Notes: a model not told the origin generated them from the sequence alone. A stretch of DNA of 9,845 nt from Candidatus Aenigmatarchaeota archaeon (GCA_023128965.1 JAGMCY010000090.1:1-9845), one strand, 5' to 3'; counted from the stretch's first letter, positions 1 to 6,691 are shown. Translations and numbers: made by a program.

Positions 1-381
1 ACATTAGGATCAGGACGGACCACTGTTAAATACATGTACGGGGATGTGAAAAAACATGATAGAGACACCTTATGCGGACCTGGTGTACTTCGTGTAGTGG
101 CCTACAATTTCTGCAAAGGAGGAGCTCCGGAGCAATCAATAAGCATAGTTGGGCAGGGGTGCGACGAATATAAATCTAGACCATGCCGCTACACCAGTTC
201 TGTGATGCCGGCCTTCGGTGGCGGGGCTTATGGAGGGGCTTATGGAGGGATGTATCAACAAACAGGAGAGAGCTTCTCTGAACAGCTCATAACAGGAAAT
301 TGTGAGGATGGACCTATAACCGTTATTGTTGATGGGGTTGACCCCGTAAGAGCAACGTTCAATTACAAAAGTATATGTTAG
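1..381 (+). CDS. C-terminal part of an unrecognised cysteine-rich protein with GAYG repeats (5' truncated by window edge)
   Basis: The reading frame is open from the first base and ends at TAG 379-381, so the true start lies upstream; the ATG at 34 is only an internal methionine candidate. The visible 126 residues contain six cysteines (in LCGPG, NFCKG, QGCDE, RPCRY, GNCED and the final SIC), a spacing that would suit disulfide bonds in an exported protein. A glycine/tyrosine-rich patch GGGAYGGAYGGMY is encoded by a short tandem repeat. No membrane helix is visible in this part. I do not recognise the family. The secreted or surface location is inferred from the cysteines and the Gly/Tyr patch only. 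It converges on the DUF357-type gene with a 10-nt gap. Confidence 0.6.
   Translation, partial: TLGSGRTTVKYMYGDVKKHDRDTLCGPGVLRVVAYNFCKGGAPEQSISIVGQGCDEYKSRPCRYTSSVMPAFGGGAYGGAYGGMYQQTGESFSEQLITGNCEDGPITVIVDGVDPVRATFNYKSIC
223..246 (+). repeat. Two perfect tandem copies of a 12-bp unit (GGGGCTTATGGA)
   Basis: Copies lie at 223-234 and 235-246, followed by a partial, degenerate third copy that starts GGGATGTA. The unit is in frame and encodes Gly-Ala-Tyr-Gly, so copy-number change would lengthen or shorten the Gly/Tyr patch without a frameshift. Confidence 0.85.
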
Positions 382-391
382 TAAGAAATGG

Positions 392-631
392 TTATTCCAG
401 AACCTCAAGTTCTTTCAGTATCTCGATCCAGCTCCAGGCCCAGACTATCGCCTCGAAACTCCGAACGAGATCCCCTTTCTCAAGGAAGTATTTAGAATCC
501 TTCACGTACGCGTTTATGTTCGAAAGAAAATGCTCTTTGTCCTGATCCCTTGGCTTCACCTTCTTTATCTCCTTCTCAATCTTCCCGGTCCACTTCCCGA
601 TTTCCTTCCTGAGCTCGCCTTCGAGACCCAT
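392..631 (-). CDS. DUF357-type small archaeal protein
   Basis: This is a 79-residue, highly charged, helical protein with no membrane segment. The second half, with NAYVKDSKYFLEKGD followed by SFEAIVWAWSWIE, matches the pattern I know from the archaeal DUF357 family (a helical pair in which an acidic/aromatic segment DxKYFLEKGDxVxAFExxxWAxxWxE is conserved). Family function is unknown. The first half is a Lys/Glu-rich helix with a likely coiled-coil tendency (KWTGKIEKEIKKVK). The ATG at 631 has a good TATA-like box 27 nt upstream on its own strand and no SD, so a leaderless transcript is likely. Its upstream region is shared with the divergent membrane-protein gene, with 32 nt between the two ATGs. 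Confidence 0.8.
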   Translation of the reverse strand: MGLEGELRKEIGKWTGKIEKEIKKVKPRDQDKEHFLSNINAYVKDSKYFLEKGDLVRSFEAIVWAWSWIEILKELEVLE

Positions 632-650
632 ACAAATTAAAGAGAGAAAT

Positions 651-662
651 GTAATTTATAAA
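651..662 (-). promoter_or_regulatory. TATA-like box of the DUF357-type gene
   Basis: Read on the minus strand the sequence is TTTATAAATTAC. The TTTATAAAT core is centred about 27 nt upstream of the ATG at 631, the position expected for a leaderless archaeal transcript. It abuts the ATG of the divergent gene at 664. That gene would have to use a weaker AAATTAAAG at 634-642, about 26 nt upstream of its own start. Confidence 0.5.
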
Positions 663-663
663 C

Positions 664-969
664 ATGCTTGAATTCCTCGCTGATCAGAGCGTGCTGGTAT
701 TTTTCGTGATATTCATAATATTCATAGTTATCGCCTACAAACTGGTCAAGTTCCTGTTCAAGACCTTTATGATAGGTTTGGTTGCAGCGCTCTTCCCGGT
801 CGTTGGAAATCTATTCCTCGGTTTGGACATACAGATAAGCCTATTCAACATAGTATGGTTCGCAGCGACTGGTATCGGCCTCTTCCTCCTATATTCCGTG
901 CTGAGAACGGGGTGGAGAGCCCTGAGTTGGGTGAGGAGGCCCACGAAAAGAAAAAAGGAAACCAAATAA
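664..969 (+). CDS. Small membrane protein with three predicted helices, function unknown
   Basis: The product is 101 residues. Hydrophobic stretches lie at about residues 9-32 (VLVFFVIFIIFIVIAY), 35-53 (MIGLVAALFPVVGNLFLGL) and 59-82 (LFNIVWFAATGIGLFLLYSV). They are followed by a strongly basic tail (WVRRPTKRKKETK) that by the positive-inside rule should face the cytoplasm. I recognise no family. The codon pattern resembles the neighbouring PEP synthase-like gene. The stop is one base away from the stop of the convergent gene at 971, so the two transcripts must overlap at their 3' ends. The start ATG 664 has no SD; a weak AT-rich box at 634-642 is at leaderless distance. Confidence 0.65.
   Translation: MLEFLADQSVLVFFVIFIIFIVIAYKLVKFLFKTFMIGLVAALFPVVGNLFLGLDIQISLFNIVWFAATGIGLFLLYSVLRTGWRALSWVRRPTKRKKETK
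951..956 (-). terminator. Oligo-T termination signal candidate for the PEP synthase-like gene
   Basis: On the minus strand a T6 run (part of CCTTTTTTCTTTTCG) lies 15-20 nt beyond the stop codon at 971-973. Archaeal RNA polymerase terminates at such T tracts. The tract sits inside the 3' end of the convergent membrane-protein gene, where it encodes the basic lysine tail, so it could also be fortuitous. Confidence 0.35.
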
Positions 970-970
970 A

Positions 971-3178
971 TCAGTAAACGATTTCGAAATCTCCCTTATC
1001 CCTTAACTTCTCGAGAATGATTCTTTTCTCAGTTCTCGAAACAAGGGACTTCGCCTCTTCCGCGTATTCAGGATCGAGAGAGACGGAGTTCACACCTATA
1101 TTAACGAGCTTTTCTATCACGTTAGGATCATACCTGTCGAGGGAAACCGAGGTTTCAACGTTGTAATGTTTGCAAACCCTGACAACGCTCTCTATGAGCT
1201 TCATTACAGCCGGGTTTGATTCAGAATAAAGATGCGACACGTTCGCGTTACCCCTGTCAACCCCCAGGGTTAACTGGGTAAGCTCCGGGAGGTTTATGGA
1301 AACGAGGTTCAGACCCTCCTTGCAGAAAGATTCGATTTCCAGAGCGGTGGAAGGGATTGAAATCTCCACGCCAAGTTTCAGGGAGAACGGTATGAACTGT
1401 TTGGCTGCCCGAAACTCCGAGACGGATGAAACGAATGAAAGGAGGATGCCAACGTTGTTGAGCCCTTTCGAATACAATCTCTTAATAGTTTCTATCTCGC
1501 ACTTCAGCATCTCAGGATCTTCGAGAGATTTTCTCACGCCCCTTGCCCCGAGTATCGGGTTGACTTCATCTCCTACTGAGCTGTAATTCCTGTACCACAC
1601 GGTTTTCGGGTAGAGATTCCTGGCGATGGGTTCCATCCCCATCAGGATGTCCAAAAGTTCTTCGGGGGTTGTTTTCGCCAGGTAAAGCGGGTTCTGGTTC
1701 GCGAAGACCCCATCCGACGTGAGTAACCCTATCCCGTCCACATTTTTCTCGAAATCGAAAGGCATGGAAAGATCGAAATTGAGCTTCACCTCCGTCGCGT
1801 TCACCCCCTCTAACCTCCCGATCCCGAGATCACCCCCGAAACCAGGGGTTTCGATCTCCTTCAAAAACCAGACCTCGCCTTTCGTTCCGTTCACGGATAC
1901 CATCTGGTTTTCGGAGAACTGGGAAACATCGATCTCGCTCGCACACGGAACCCCCATCTCCTTGCAGATGAGGGAGACAGAGCTCCCTGTTCCCCCATAC
2001 TCGGATATCATCCCCTCTGCTTTACCGAGGAAGGGGATCAGCTCAGGGGACAGGACTTTCGTAACGATCACATCCCCGTTCCCTATCCTTTCAAAATCAC
2101 CCGTGTTTGTTATCATCCTGACAGGGCCCTTTCCGAAGCCATTCGATATCGCGAAACCTTCCAGACATTCGCCTTCTTCCTCTTCGAATTCATTTTCTTT
2201 CGATTCCGGGGATGACCTTACCTGTAGAAGATACGCTCTCCCCCTCTCGATCGCCCACTCCACGATCTGGTCCTGACCGTAATGATCAGAAACCCTCTTG
2301 TAAAGCTCGAATATCTTCGCTATCTCCCTTTCATCCAGGAGCTGCTCACCTATCTTTTCGCGAGTCACAGATTCTTTTACGGTCTTGCTGGATATCGAAT
2401 CCCTCCTGTACATCCAGACCTTCTTCCCTATCTTCTTATCCCGAATATCCCCTGAATAACCATCAAGGGAATACCTGTCCGGAGAAACCAATCCGTAAGC
2501 CAGTGAAGTCCCGAGACCCCAGGAACCCTCTATCACCACTGATCCTCTCTCGCTCAGAATCACCCCCGACTTCTCCGAGTCGATCATCCGCTGAATGAGA
2601 ATCCCCCCTAAACTCTCGTTTGGAATCCCCTTTTTATTCCTGTAGTAAATCGCCCTTTGAGAATAAAGGGAAGCCCATGCGAGCTTCATGGCCTCGAAAA
2701 GACCTTTCTGCCCGCTGACGTTCAGGAACGTGTCGAATAATCCAGGGAAGGAGGAATCAGCGGATGTCACTGCCGAAATTCGCACGGACACGTATATGTT
2801 ATCCCTTCCTGCACGTATGAAGTCGAGAGCCGCGCCACCAACACTCTTCGCTTCTTTCCTTATGAGAAAACTATCATACCCTTCGAGTATCTCGTTCTTC
2901 AGGCTTTCCGGTATTTGAGATGCTAGAAACATCTCCTTTATCTCAGAGGAAACCTCCTCCAGTCTTCTGTAATCATCCACGTCGAGGCTTTCTAGGGCTT
3001 TCGCTATCCTCTCCTCCAGGTTGTTCTTTTTAAGGAAAAGCTCGAACCCCTCCCTGCTTATCACGAACCCCCCGGGAACCGGAAGCCGTTCTTTTAACAT
3101 ATCCGATATCTTCTTCGCCTTCTCCCCGGACGCTTCACCCTCTGTCTTCTCCAGGCTTGTCACGTACATAGAGACCAC
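971..3178 (-). CDS. PEP synthase (PpsA/PPDK) homologue lacking catalytic residues, probable pseudoenzyme
   Basis: The 735 residues follow phosphoenolpyruvate synthase order end to end and are only slightly shorter than usual archaeal PpsA. The N-terminal ATP-grasp domain (about 1-330) keeps Lys20 in the GxK site, Arg133 in SVRISA, IVEWA with Glu307, and LLQVR with Gln319/Arg321. The swivelling phosphohistidine domain (about 340-440) reads GGTGSSVSLICKEMGVP where active enzymes have GGxTSHAAIxxRELGIP, so the phosphorylated His is Ser400. In the C-terminal PEP/pyruvate barrel (about 450-735), Arg530 and Arg546 survive. However, the MVEIPS glutamate is Ser607, the IGSND motif is INLPE (Asp to Glu632), the catalytic Cys of ICG is Ser679 (VSL), and GLLRxE is GLLTSD. 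The reading frame is intact with normal codon use, so it is a maintained gene rather than decay. I infer an ATP-binding or structural/regulatory role, not PEP synthesis. Start 3178 suits the TATA at 3205-3212; Met4 is an alternative. Confidence 0.88.
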   Translation of the reverse strand: MVSMYVTSLEKTEGEASGEKAKKISDMLKERLPVPGGFVISREGFELFLKKNNLEERIAKALESLDVDDYRRLEEVSSEIKEMFLASQIPESLKNEILEGYDSFLIRKEAKSVGGAALDFIRAGRDNIYVSVRISAVTSADSSFPGLFDTFLNVSGQKGLFEAMKLAWASLYSQRAIYYRNKKGIPNESLGGILIQRMIDSEKSGVILSERGSVVIEGSWGLGTSLAYGLVSPDRYSLDGYSGDIRDKKIGKKVWMYRRDSISSKTVKESVTREKIGEQLLDEREIAKIFELYKRVSDHYGQDQIVEWAIERGRAYLLQVRSSPESKENEFEEEEGECLEGFAISNGFGKGPVRMITNTGDFERIGNGDVIVTKVLSPELIPFLGKAEGMISEYGGTGSSVSLICKEMGVPCASEIDVSQFSENQMVSVNGTKGEVWFLKEIETPGFGGDLGIGRLEGVNATEVKLNFDLSMPFDFEKNVDGIGLLTSDGVFANQNPLYLAKTTPEELLDILMGMEPIARNLYPKTVWYRNYSSVGDEVNPILGARGVRKSLEDPEMLKCEIETIKRLYSKGLNNVGILLSFVSSVSEFRAAKQFIPFSLKLGVEISIPSTALEIESFCKEGLNLVSINLPELTQLTLGVDRGNANVSHLYSESNPAVMKLIESVVRVCKHYNVETSVSLDRYDPNVIEKLVNIGVNSVSLDPEYAEEAKSLVSRTEKRIILEKLRDKGDFEIVY

Positions 3179-3201
3179 GGAATATAATTAATTTGGTTTT
3201 G

Positions 3202-3213
3202 AAATTTTAAAAA
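3202..3213. promoter_or_regulatory. Shared symmetric TATA region between divergent PEP synthase-like and prenyltransferase genes
   Basis: The sequence AAATTTTAAAAA contains the perfect palindrome TTTTAAAA at 3205-3212. Its centre is 25-26 nt upstream of the ATG at 3234 (+) and 30-31 nt upstream of the start at 3178 (-). A single symmetric box could therefore seat TBP in either direction and serve both genes. The whole interval between the two starts is only 55 nt and is otherwise AT-rich. A separate minus-strand box cannot be excluded. Confidence 0.5.
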
Positions 3214-3233
3214 CAAGTATTACAATTATAAGT

Positions 3234-4217
3234 ATGATTCCAGAGGTCGAGAGGATTCTGAAGGAGAAGGGGGAACTCATAGAAAAGGAAATCGAAAGAG
3301 TTATCCCGAGGAAGGGGATTCGAAACCTCAACGACGCGGTATGGTATCACTTGGATTCCGGAGGCAAGAGGATAAGGCCTGTTCTCGCGATCCTGACGTG
3401 CGAATCCCTGGGAGGGGACGTTAACAAGGTTTTGAAATTCGCCGCTGCATGCGAGCTCCTCCATAACTGGCTTCTTATACATGACGATATACAGGACGGT
3501 GATAAAATCCGCAGGGACAAGCCCGCTGTCTGGGTGAAATACGGTATAGACCACGGAATCAATATAGGAGACTTCATGTCCGAGAGGGTTTACAATTTAA
3601 TAATAAATTCAGACATCGATGATAACACGAAACTCAAACTAATCAGTGAAATCGTGGAGACCTGTTCAAAAACGGCTGAAGGCCAAGCCCTTGATATGAA
3701 CTTGCGGAAGAACAACGACCCGAAAGAATCCGATTATATGGAAATGATAGAGCTGAAAACAGCCTGGTATCTAACGTTACCAATGGTTGGCGGATCGATA
3801 ATTGCAGACAAACCCGAATTAACGGGTAAAATAAAGGAATTCGGAATGAAGGCAGGACCTGCCTTCCAGATGGCTGACGATCTCCTCGACCTCACAAAGG
3901 GTAAAGGAAGGGGAGAAATAGGCTCGGACATAAGGGAGGGGAAGAGAAGCATAATGGTCGTTCACTGCTCCTCAAAGTGCGAAAGCAAAGAAAAAAATAA
4001 ACTATTCGAGATTCTGAACAAACCCAGGGAAAAGACGAGCAAAGAAGACATATCTTATATCAAAAAACTCTTCGAAAAATACGGTTCCCTAGACTATGCG
4101 AAAAACAAGGCGAAATCTCTGATTGAAGAGAGCAAGAAAATAACGAAAGGCATGCCCGAGAAACTCAGACGAATACTCGATCAGTTCGCCGAATACCTCG
4201 TGGAAAGGAAGAAGTAA
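3234..4217 (+). CDS. Polyprenyl diphosphate synthase, GGPP/FPP synthase type
   Basis: This trans-prenyltransferase condenses isopentenyl diphosphate with allylic diphosphates to make the C15-C20 chains used for archaeal ether lipids. The 327-residue protein has every family signature: GGKRIRP at 43-49, the first Asp-rich motif DDIQD at 84-88 followed by Arg93-Arg94, GQ at 150-151, KT at 175-176, FQMADDLLD with the second Asp-rich motif at 215-219, and REGKRS after it. Length and motif spacing are normal, so it should be active. The fifth residue before the first DDxxD is an aromatic Trp79, at the position known to limit chain length in archaeal type I enzymes, where Tyr or Phe is usual. A product of C20 or shorter is therefore likely. 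The gene is leaderless by TATA spacing. The downstream KaiC-like gene is 44 nt away with its own TATA-like box. Confidence 0.93.
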   Translation: MIPEVERILKEKGELIEKEIERVIPRKGIRNLNDAVWYHLDSGGKRIRPVLAILTCESLGGDVNKVLKFAAACELLHNWLLIHDDIQDGDKIRRDKPAVWVKYGIDHGINIGDFMSERVYNLIINSDIDDNTKLKLISEIVETCSKTAEGQALDMNLRKNNDPKESDYMEMIELKTAWYLTLPMVGGSIIADKPELTGKIKEFGMKAGPAFQMADDLLDLTKGKGRGEIGSDIREGKRSIMVVHCSSKCESKEKNKLFEILNKPREKTSKEDISYIKKLFEKYGSLDYAKNKAKSLIEESKKITKGMPEKLRRILDQFAEYLVERKK

Positions 4218-4231
4218 CGTTTTCGAATAAA

Positions 4232-4240
4232 GATTTAAGT
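4232..4240 (+). promoter_or_regulatory. TATA-like box of the KaiC-like gene
   Basis: GATTTAAGT is centred about 26 nt upstream of the ATG at 4262, in the 44-nt gap after the prenyltransferase stop. The 20 nt before the ATG carry no SD-like GGTG or GGAGG, which fits a leaderless transcript starting at or near the ATG. Confidence 0.45.
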
Positions 4241-4261
4241 AAAGGAAAATAAATATTATTT

Positions 4262-4996
4262 ATGCCCCAAAAAGTTAACGTTAAGAAACTGAGTGCTCCG
4301 GTCAAAACTTCAACAGGAAGGGTATCCACAGGAATTCCTGGCCTTGACGAATTGCTTGAAGGTGGCTATGTAAAGGGCTCAACAATCCTCGTGACCGGAG
4401 GGACGGGGACAGGCAAAACCACTTTTTGCGCTCAATTCATCCGGGAAGGTCTGAAAAAAGGCGAGCCAGGGGTTTACATAACCATGGAGGAAGACCCGGA
4501 AGACATAAAGGAGGACCTTAAGAGGTTCGGTTTTAATTTCGAAAGGTTCGAAAAATCCAAGGTGTTCAGTTTCGTTTACCAGAATCCTTTTGAGATTTCC
4601 GATATATCCTCGACAATCGTGGACGCGATAAATTCTGTAAATGCACAAAGAGTCGTTATCGACCCCGTCTCTCTCATAGGAATGTACATGAAGGACCCTG
4701 CTGTTCTGAGAAAACGACTGTTCGAGATCATAAGGTTGCTGAAAAAAACCGGTGCAACAACCCTTATAACATCCGAGATACTCGACAACGAGATAGGGGA
4801 AAGGAGCGGTGGAAGTTTATCAAGGGAAGGCGTAACAGAATTCATTGTAGATAGCGTATTGGTTTTGAACCTCTTCGGCGTGGGAGGAGGAATAACAAGA
4901 TCCATACTCATAAGAAAGATGAGGAGAACAAAACACGGGACCGATGTTTACCCGATGGAGATAACTTCAAAAGGAATTGCTGTTAAAAAAGAGTGA
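4262..4996 (+). CDS. Single-domain KaiC-like RecA-superfamily ATPase
   Basis: The 244-residue protein contains one KaiC domain. It opens with TGIPGLDELLEGG (about 23-35), which positions the nucleotide, then Walker A GGTGTGKT at 46-53. Next is VYITMEEDPED with the paired catalytic glutamates Glu76-Glu77, and Walker B RVVIDP ending at Asp134. KMRRTKH at 219-225 corresponds to the Lys/Arg finger region that completes a neighbouring subunit's site in KaiC-type hexamers. All key residues are present, so ATP hydrolysis is expected. In archaea such single-domain proteins are widespread and mostly uncharacterised; signalling roles are proposed. ArlH/FlaH, the archaellum partner of the FlaI ATPase, is a related protein. 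A FlaI-like gene lies about 3.3 kb downstream, but the double Glu makes a generic KaiC-like protein the better call. It converges on the methyltransferase gene with a 15-nt gap. Confidence 0.9.
   Translation: MPQKVNVKKLSAPVKTSTGRVSTGIPGLDELLEGGYVKGSTILVTGGTGTGKTTFCAQFIREGLKKGEPGVYITMEEDPEDIKEDLKRFGFNFERFEKSKVFSFVYQNPFEISDISSTIVDAINSVNAQRVVIDPVSLIGMYMKDPAVLRKRLFEIIRLLKKTGATTLITSEILDNEIGERSGGSLSREGVTEFIVDSVLVLNLFGVGGGITRSILIRKMRRTKHGTDVYPMEITSKGIAVKKE
4985..4990 (-). terminator. Oligo-T termination signal candidate for the winged-helix/V4R/methyltransferase operon
   Basis: The minus strand has CTCTTTTTTAACA about 22-27 nt past the methyltransferase stop (5012-5014), inside the 3' end of the KaiC-like gene. 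A T6 run downstream of a gene is the usual archaeal intrinsic signal, with no hairpin required. It could be fortuitous. Confidence 0.3.
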
Positions 4997-5011
4997 AACA
5001 ACCCATTTCGC

Positions 5012-5893
5012 CTATTTCTTTCCGATACCAATCCAGTGATAACCTTCTGGTAAAAGGTAGACATTTATTTTGTCCTTTTCATATCCTGCAACCGTTAATA
5101 AATTTTCAAGTTCTTTCCCATTTCTGTATTTCAATTTCCATCCACCAAAAAACTCCATCCAAAACTTCATCCATTTGTGCATATCCATGTTGCTTGTAAT
5201 AAGCGTTCCTCCTTCTCTTGAGACGTCTTTGGCGTTTTTTAGCAAGTGTATGCCCTTCTCGTCGCTGAGATAGTCCATAAAACCCTGTGTGATGATGAGG
5301 TCATATAATTTATCATTTTCATAGCGGTGCAGTTCACCAATTTTGTATCTTTTGAAGGTTATGTTTTTCAATCCTTTATTTTTGGCAATTTCTGAGCCCA
5401 GTTCCATAGCATCCTTACATTTATCTACACAGGTAGCATAAACATCTATACCTTTTCTTTTAAGGGATTCGGTAACCTCCATAATGTCTCTTCCTGGACC
5501 AGAAGCCAAGCTTAGAATACTAACTCTTCCGTTGTTTAATTCTGCATATTCTTCCCCCAACTTTTCCATTTTCTCTACGTACTCTTTAAACCTTGCTCTT
5601 GTGGCTTTTGATGCCTTTGAATTGTAGAACATCTTGTCTGACCAGTGTTTAGGAACAAACGTACCAGTTTCCTCTCCCAGTTCATTTCCATATAAAAGAT
5701 CAAGAGACTTCCACGTACCAGGGTTTTCAATAGTTTCTCTTCCGATCCTGCTATGTTCATAAAGGTATTTTGTACCCAATCTCCTGAGAGACTTTAAAGG
5801 GTGTTTTAAAAAATTTATTTTTAACCTGTCTATTGAAAATTTATATTCCACTTCTTCCGAACCTATAAGATCTGTGTAGCCTGCGCGATTCAT
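5012..5893 (-). CDS. Class I SAM-dependent methyltransferase, substrate unknown
   Basis: The fold is recognised from motif I, ILSLASGPGRD (SGPGRD at about residues 131-136 of the 293-residue product), followed by the acidic ribose-binding loop CVDK (Asp157), the YDLIITQG strand near 197-204, and GGTLITSN further on. The N-terminal ~110 residues form an extra helical, basic region before the Rossmann core that may select the substrate. I cannot name the substrate. The start at 5893 is chosen over the in-frame ATG at 5935 because GGTGAT, a perfect match to the archaeal anti-SD, lies 3 nt upstream of 5893, and because the 5935 start would overlap the V4R gene by 38 nt. The stop of the V4R gene sits inside that SD, so translation is coupled. 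The gene is distinctly AT-rich compared with the PEP synthase-like and prenyltransferase genes. Confidence 0.85.
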   Translation of the reverse strand: MNRAGYTDLIGSEEVEYKFSIDRLKINFLKHPLKSLRRLGTKYLYEHSRIGRETIENPGTWKSLDLLYGNELGEETGTFVPKHWSDKMFYNSKASKATRARFKEYVEKMEKLGEEYAELNNGRVSILSLASGPGRDIMEVTESLKRKGIDVYATCVDKCKDAMELGSEIAKNKGLKNITFKRYKIGELHRYENDKLYDLIITQGFMDYLSDEKGIHLLKNAKDVSREGGTLITSNMDMHKWMKFWMEFFGGWKLKYRNGKELENLLTVAGYEKDKINVYLLPEGYHWIGIGKK

Positions 5894-5896
5894 TAC

Positions 5897-5902
5897 ATCA
5901 CC
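5897..5902 (-). promoter_or_regulatory. Shine-Dalgarno GGTGAT overlapping the V4R stop codon
   Basis: On the minus strand AGTGGTGATGTAATG combines the SD GGTGAT, the TGA stop of the V4R gene within it, and the ATG at 5893. It fixes the methyltransferase start and implies that terminating ribosomes re-initiate on the next gene. Confidence 0.65.
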
Positions 5903-6440
5903 ACTTACTTTCCCATTCGCAGTATGGAGAACCATTCTTTATACATTTATTTTCGACAAGTTTTGTATTTTTCAGTCCTAGTTCAAGTTCCCCGTGCGCT
6001 GCGTAAACACCCATGAACCAGTCACATATCATAGATTTTTTCCCGTAAAGTTTCACACCATTTTCTATTACAGGATTGTCGTATATATGAATTATCATGT
6101 GATGATGCCCATCCTTCTTTATCTCGGCCTTCACAAAGTCGACCTTACCGAATCCTATGAAATCCAGAAGGGCAATAACGATTTTCTGTGTTGCCCACCC
6201 TCCCCTTGGCTTCGCTCCTGTGCATTCCAACATTTCCATGCCTGCATCGTGTCCGGCTTCATACCCGAGTTTATATAGATACTCCTTACCCAATTTTTCT
6301 CCAATAGTCTGAAAATTCACAGCAAGAGCCCTGGCCGGATACAACAGCCAGTCCATCTTTCCGTATAACGTGATCCTCCCTTTGACATTGGTAAAGGCCC
6401 TACCAATCACCATCTTTTTCAAGATTGTTGATAAAGTCAT
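5898..6440 (-). CDS. V4R (4-vinyl reductase-like) domain protein
   Basis: The 180-residue protein ends in the V4R signature. A region around residues 134-165 (KKSMICDWFMGVYAAHGELEL followed by VENKCIKNG) leads to the closing CIKNGSPYCEWE with Cys166 and Cys174, which is the typical V4R finish Cys-x(3)-Gly-x-Pro-Tyr-Cys-Glu. V4R domains are small-molecule-binding modules, seen in BchJ and in sensor proteins, and often linked to tetrapyrrole, aromatic or thiol ligands. They are not by themselves proof of reductase activity. A HHH cluster at 112-114 and His118, with Cys73 and Cys139, could add metal or heme contacts. The middle (about 36-100) is helical. There is no membrane segment. The start overlaps the stop of the winged-helix gene (TAATG), so the two are translationally coupled. 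I infer that V4R supplies ligand sensing for this operon. Confidence 0.82.
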   Translation of the reverse strand: MTLSTILKKMVIGRAFTNVKGRITLYGKMDWLLYPARALAVNFQTIGEKLGKEYLYKLGYEAGHDAGMEMLECTGAKPRGGWATQKIVIALLDFIGFGKVDFVKAEIKKDGHHHMIIHIYDNPVIENGVKLYGKKSMICDWFMGVYAAHGELELGLKNTKLVENKCIKNGSPYCEWESKW

Positions 6441-6691
6441 TATTCCACCCTCAATAATTCGTATATCATTCTCAACCTTTCCATATCATGCGGCCAGGCG
6501 ATCAGGGCTTTTCCAATTCTTTTGGTTCTTATTTTTTCGGTTTTTTCGAGTTCCTTTATGTGGTAGCTAATTTTCTTTATGTTGCTGTTATTCATTTCCA
6601 GTCCGAGATTTCTGACAAGTTCCTTTATATGAACTGGCCAATGATGTTCAACGAGTTCCATTATGTTTTTTCTCAGTTCTTTCCCTTTCAT
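6440..6691 (-). CDS. Small winged helix-turn-helix transcriptional regulator (ArsR-like)
   Basis: The 83-residue protein is essentially one DNA-binding domain. Helix 1 is about 5-16 (ELRKNIMELVEH), the HTH pair covers about 21-30 (HIKELVRNLG) and 36-50 (SNIKKISYHIKELEK), and the wing is EKIRTKRIGKALIAW. The N-xxxI-SYHIKELEK segment is typical of ArsR/MarR-like recognition helices. There is no sensor domain or metal-binding cysteine pair, so any signal must come from a partner; the V4R protein encoded next, overlapping by one base, is the obvious candidate. The gene starts directly after a TATA box embedded in a 40-bp element that recurs upstream of the small membrane protein gene. Autoregulation at this element is my inference. 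The leader is absent or nearly so. Confidence 0.8.
   Translation of the reverse strand: MKGKELRKNIMELVEHHWPVHIKELVRNLGLEMNNSNIKKISYHIKELEKTEKIRTKRIGKALIAWPHDMERLRMIYELLRVE

Noticed and set aside
1979..1996. Frameshift or base error as the cause of the missing phosphohistidine
   Set aside because: The frame is continuous on both sides with motif-level alignment, and the other active-site residues at 607, 632 and 679 are also replaced, so a single error cannot explain it.
1719..2598. Overlapping plus-strand open frames of 185 and 128 codons inside the PEP synthase-like gene
   Set aside because: They are antisense to a continuous homologous gene, are Ser/Pro-rich as expected for the reverse of such codons, and show no family motif or promoter.
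5894..5935. Upstream ATG 5935 as the methyltransferase start
   Set aside because: It overlaps the V4R gene by 38 nt, whereas ATG 5893 has a perfect GGTGAT SD three bases upstream.
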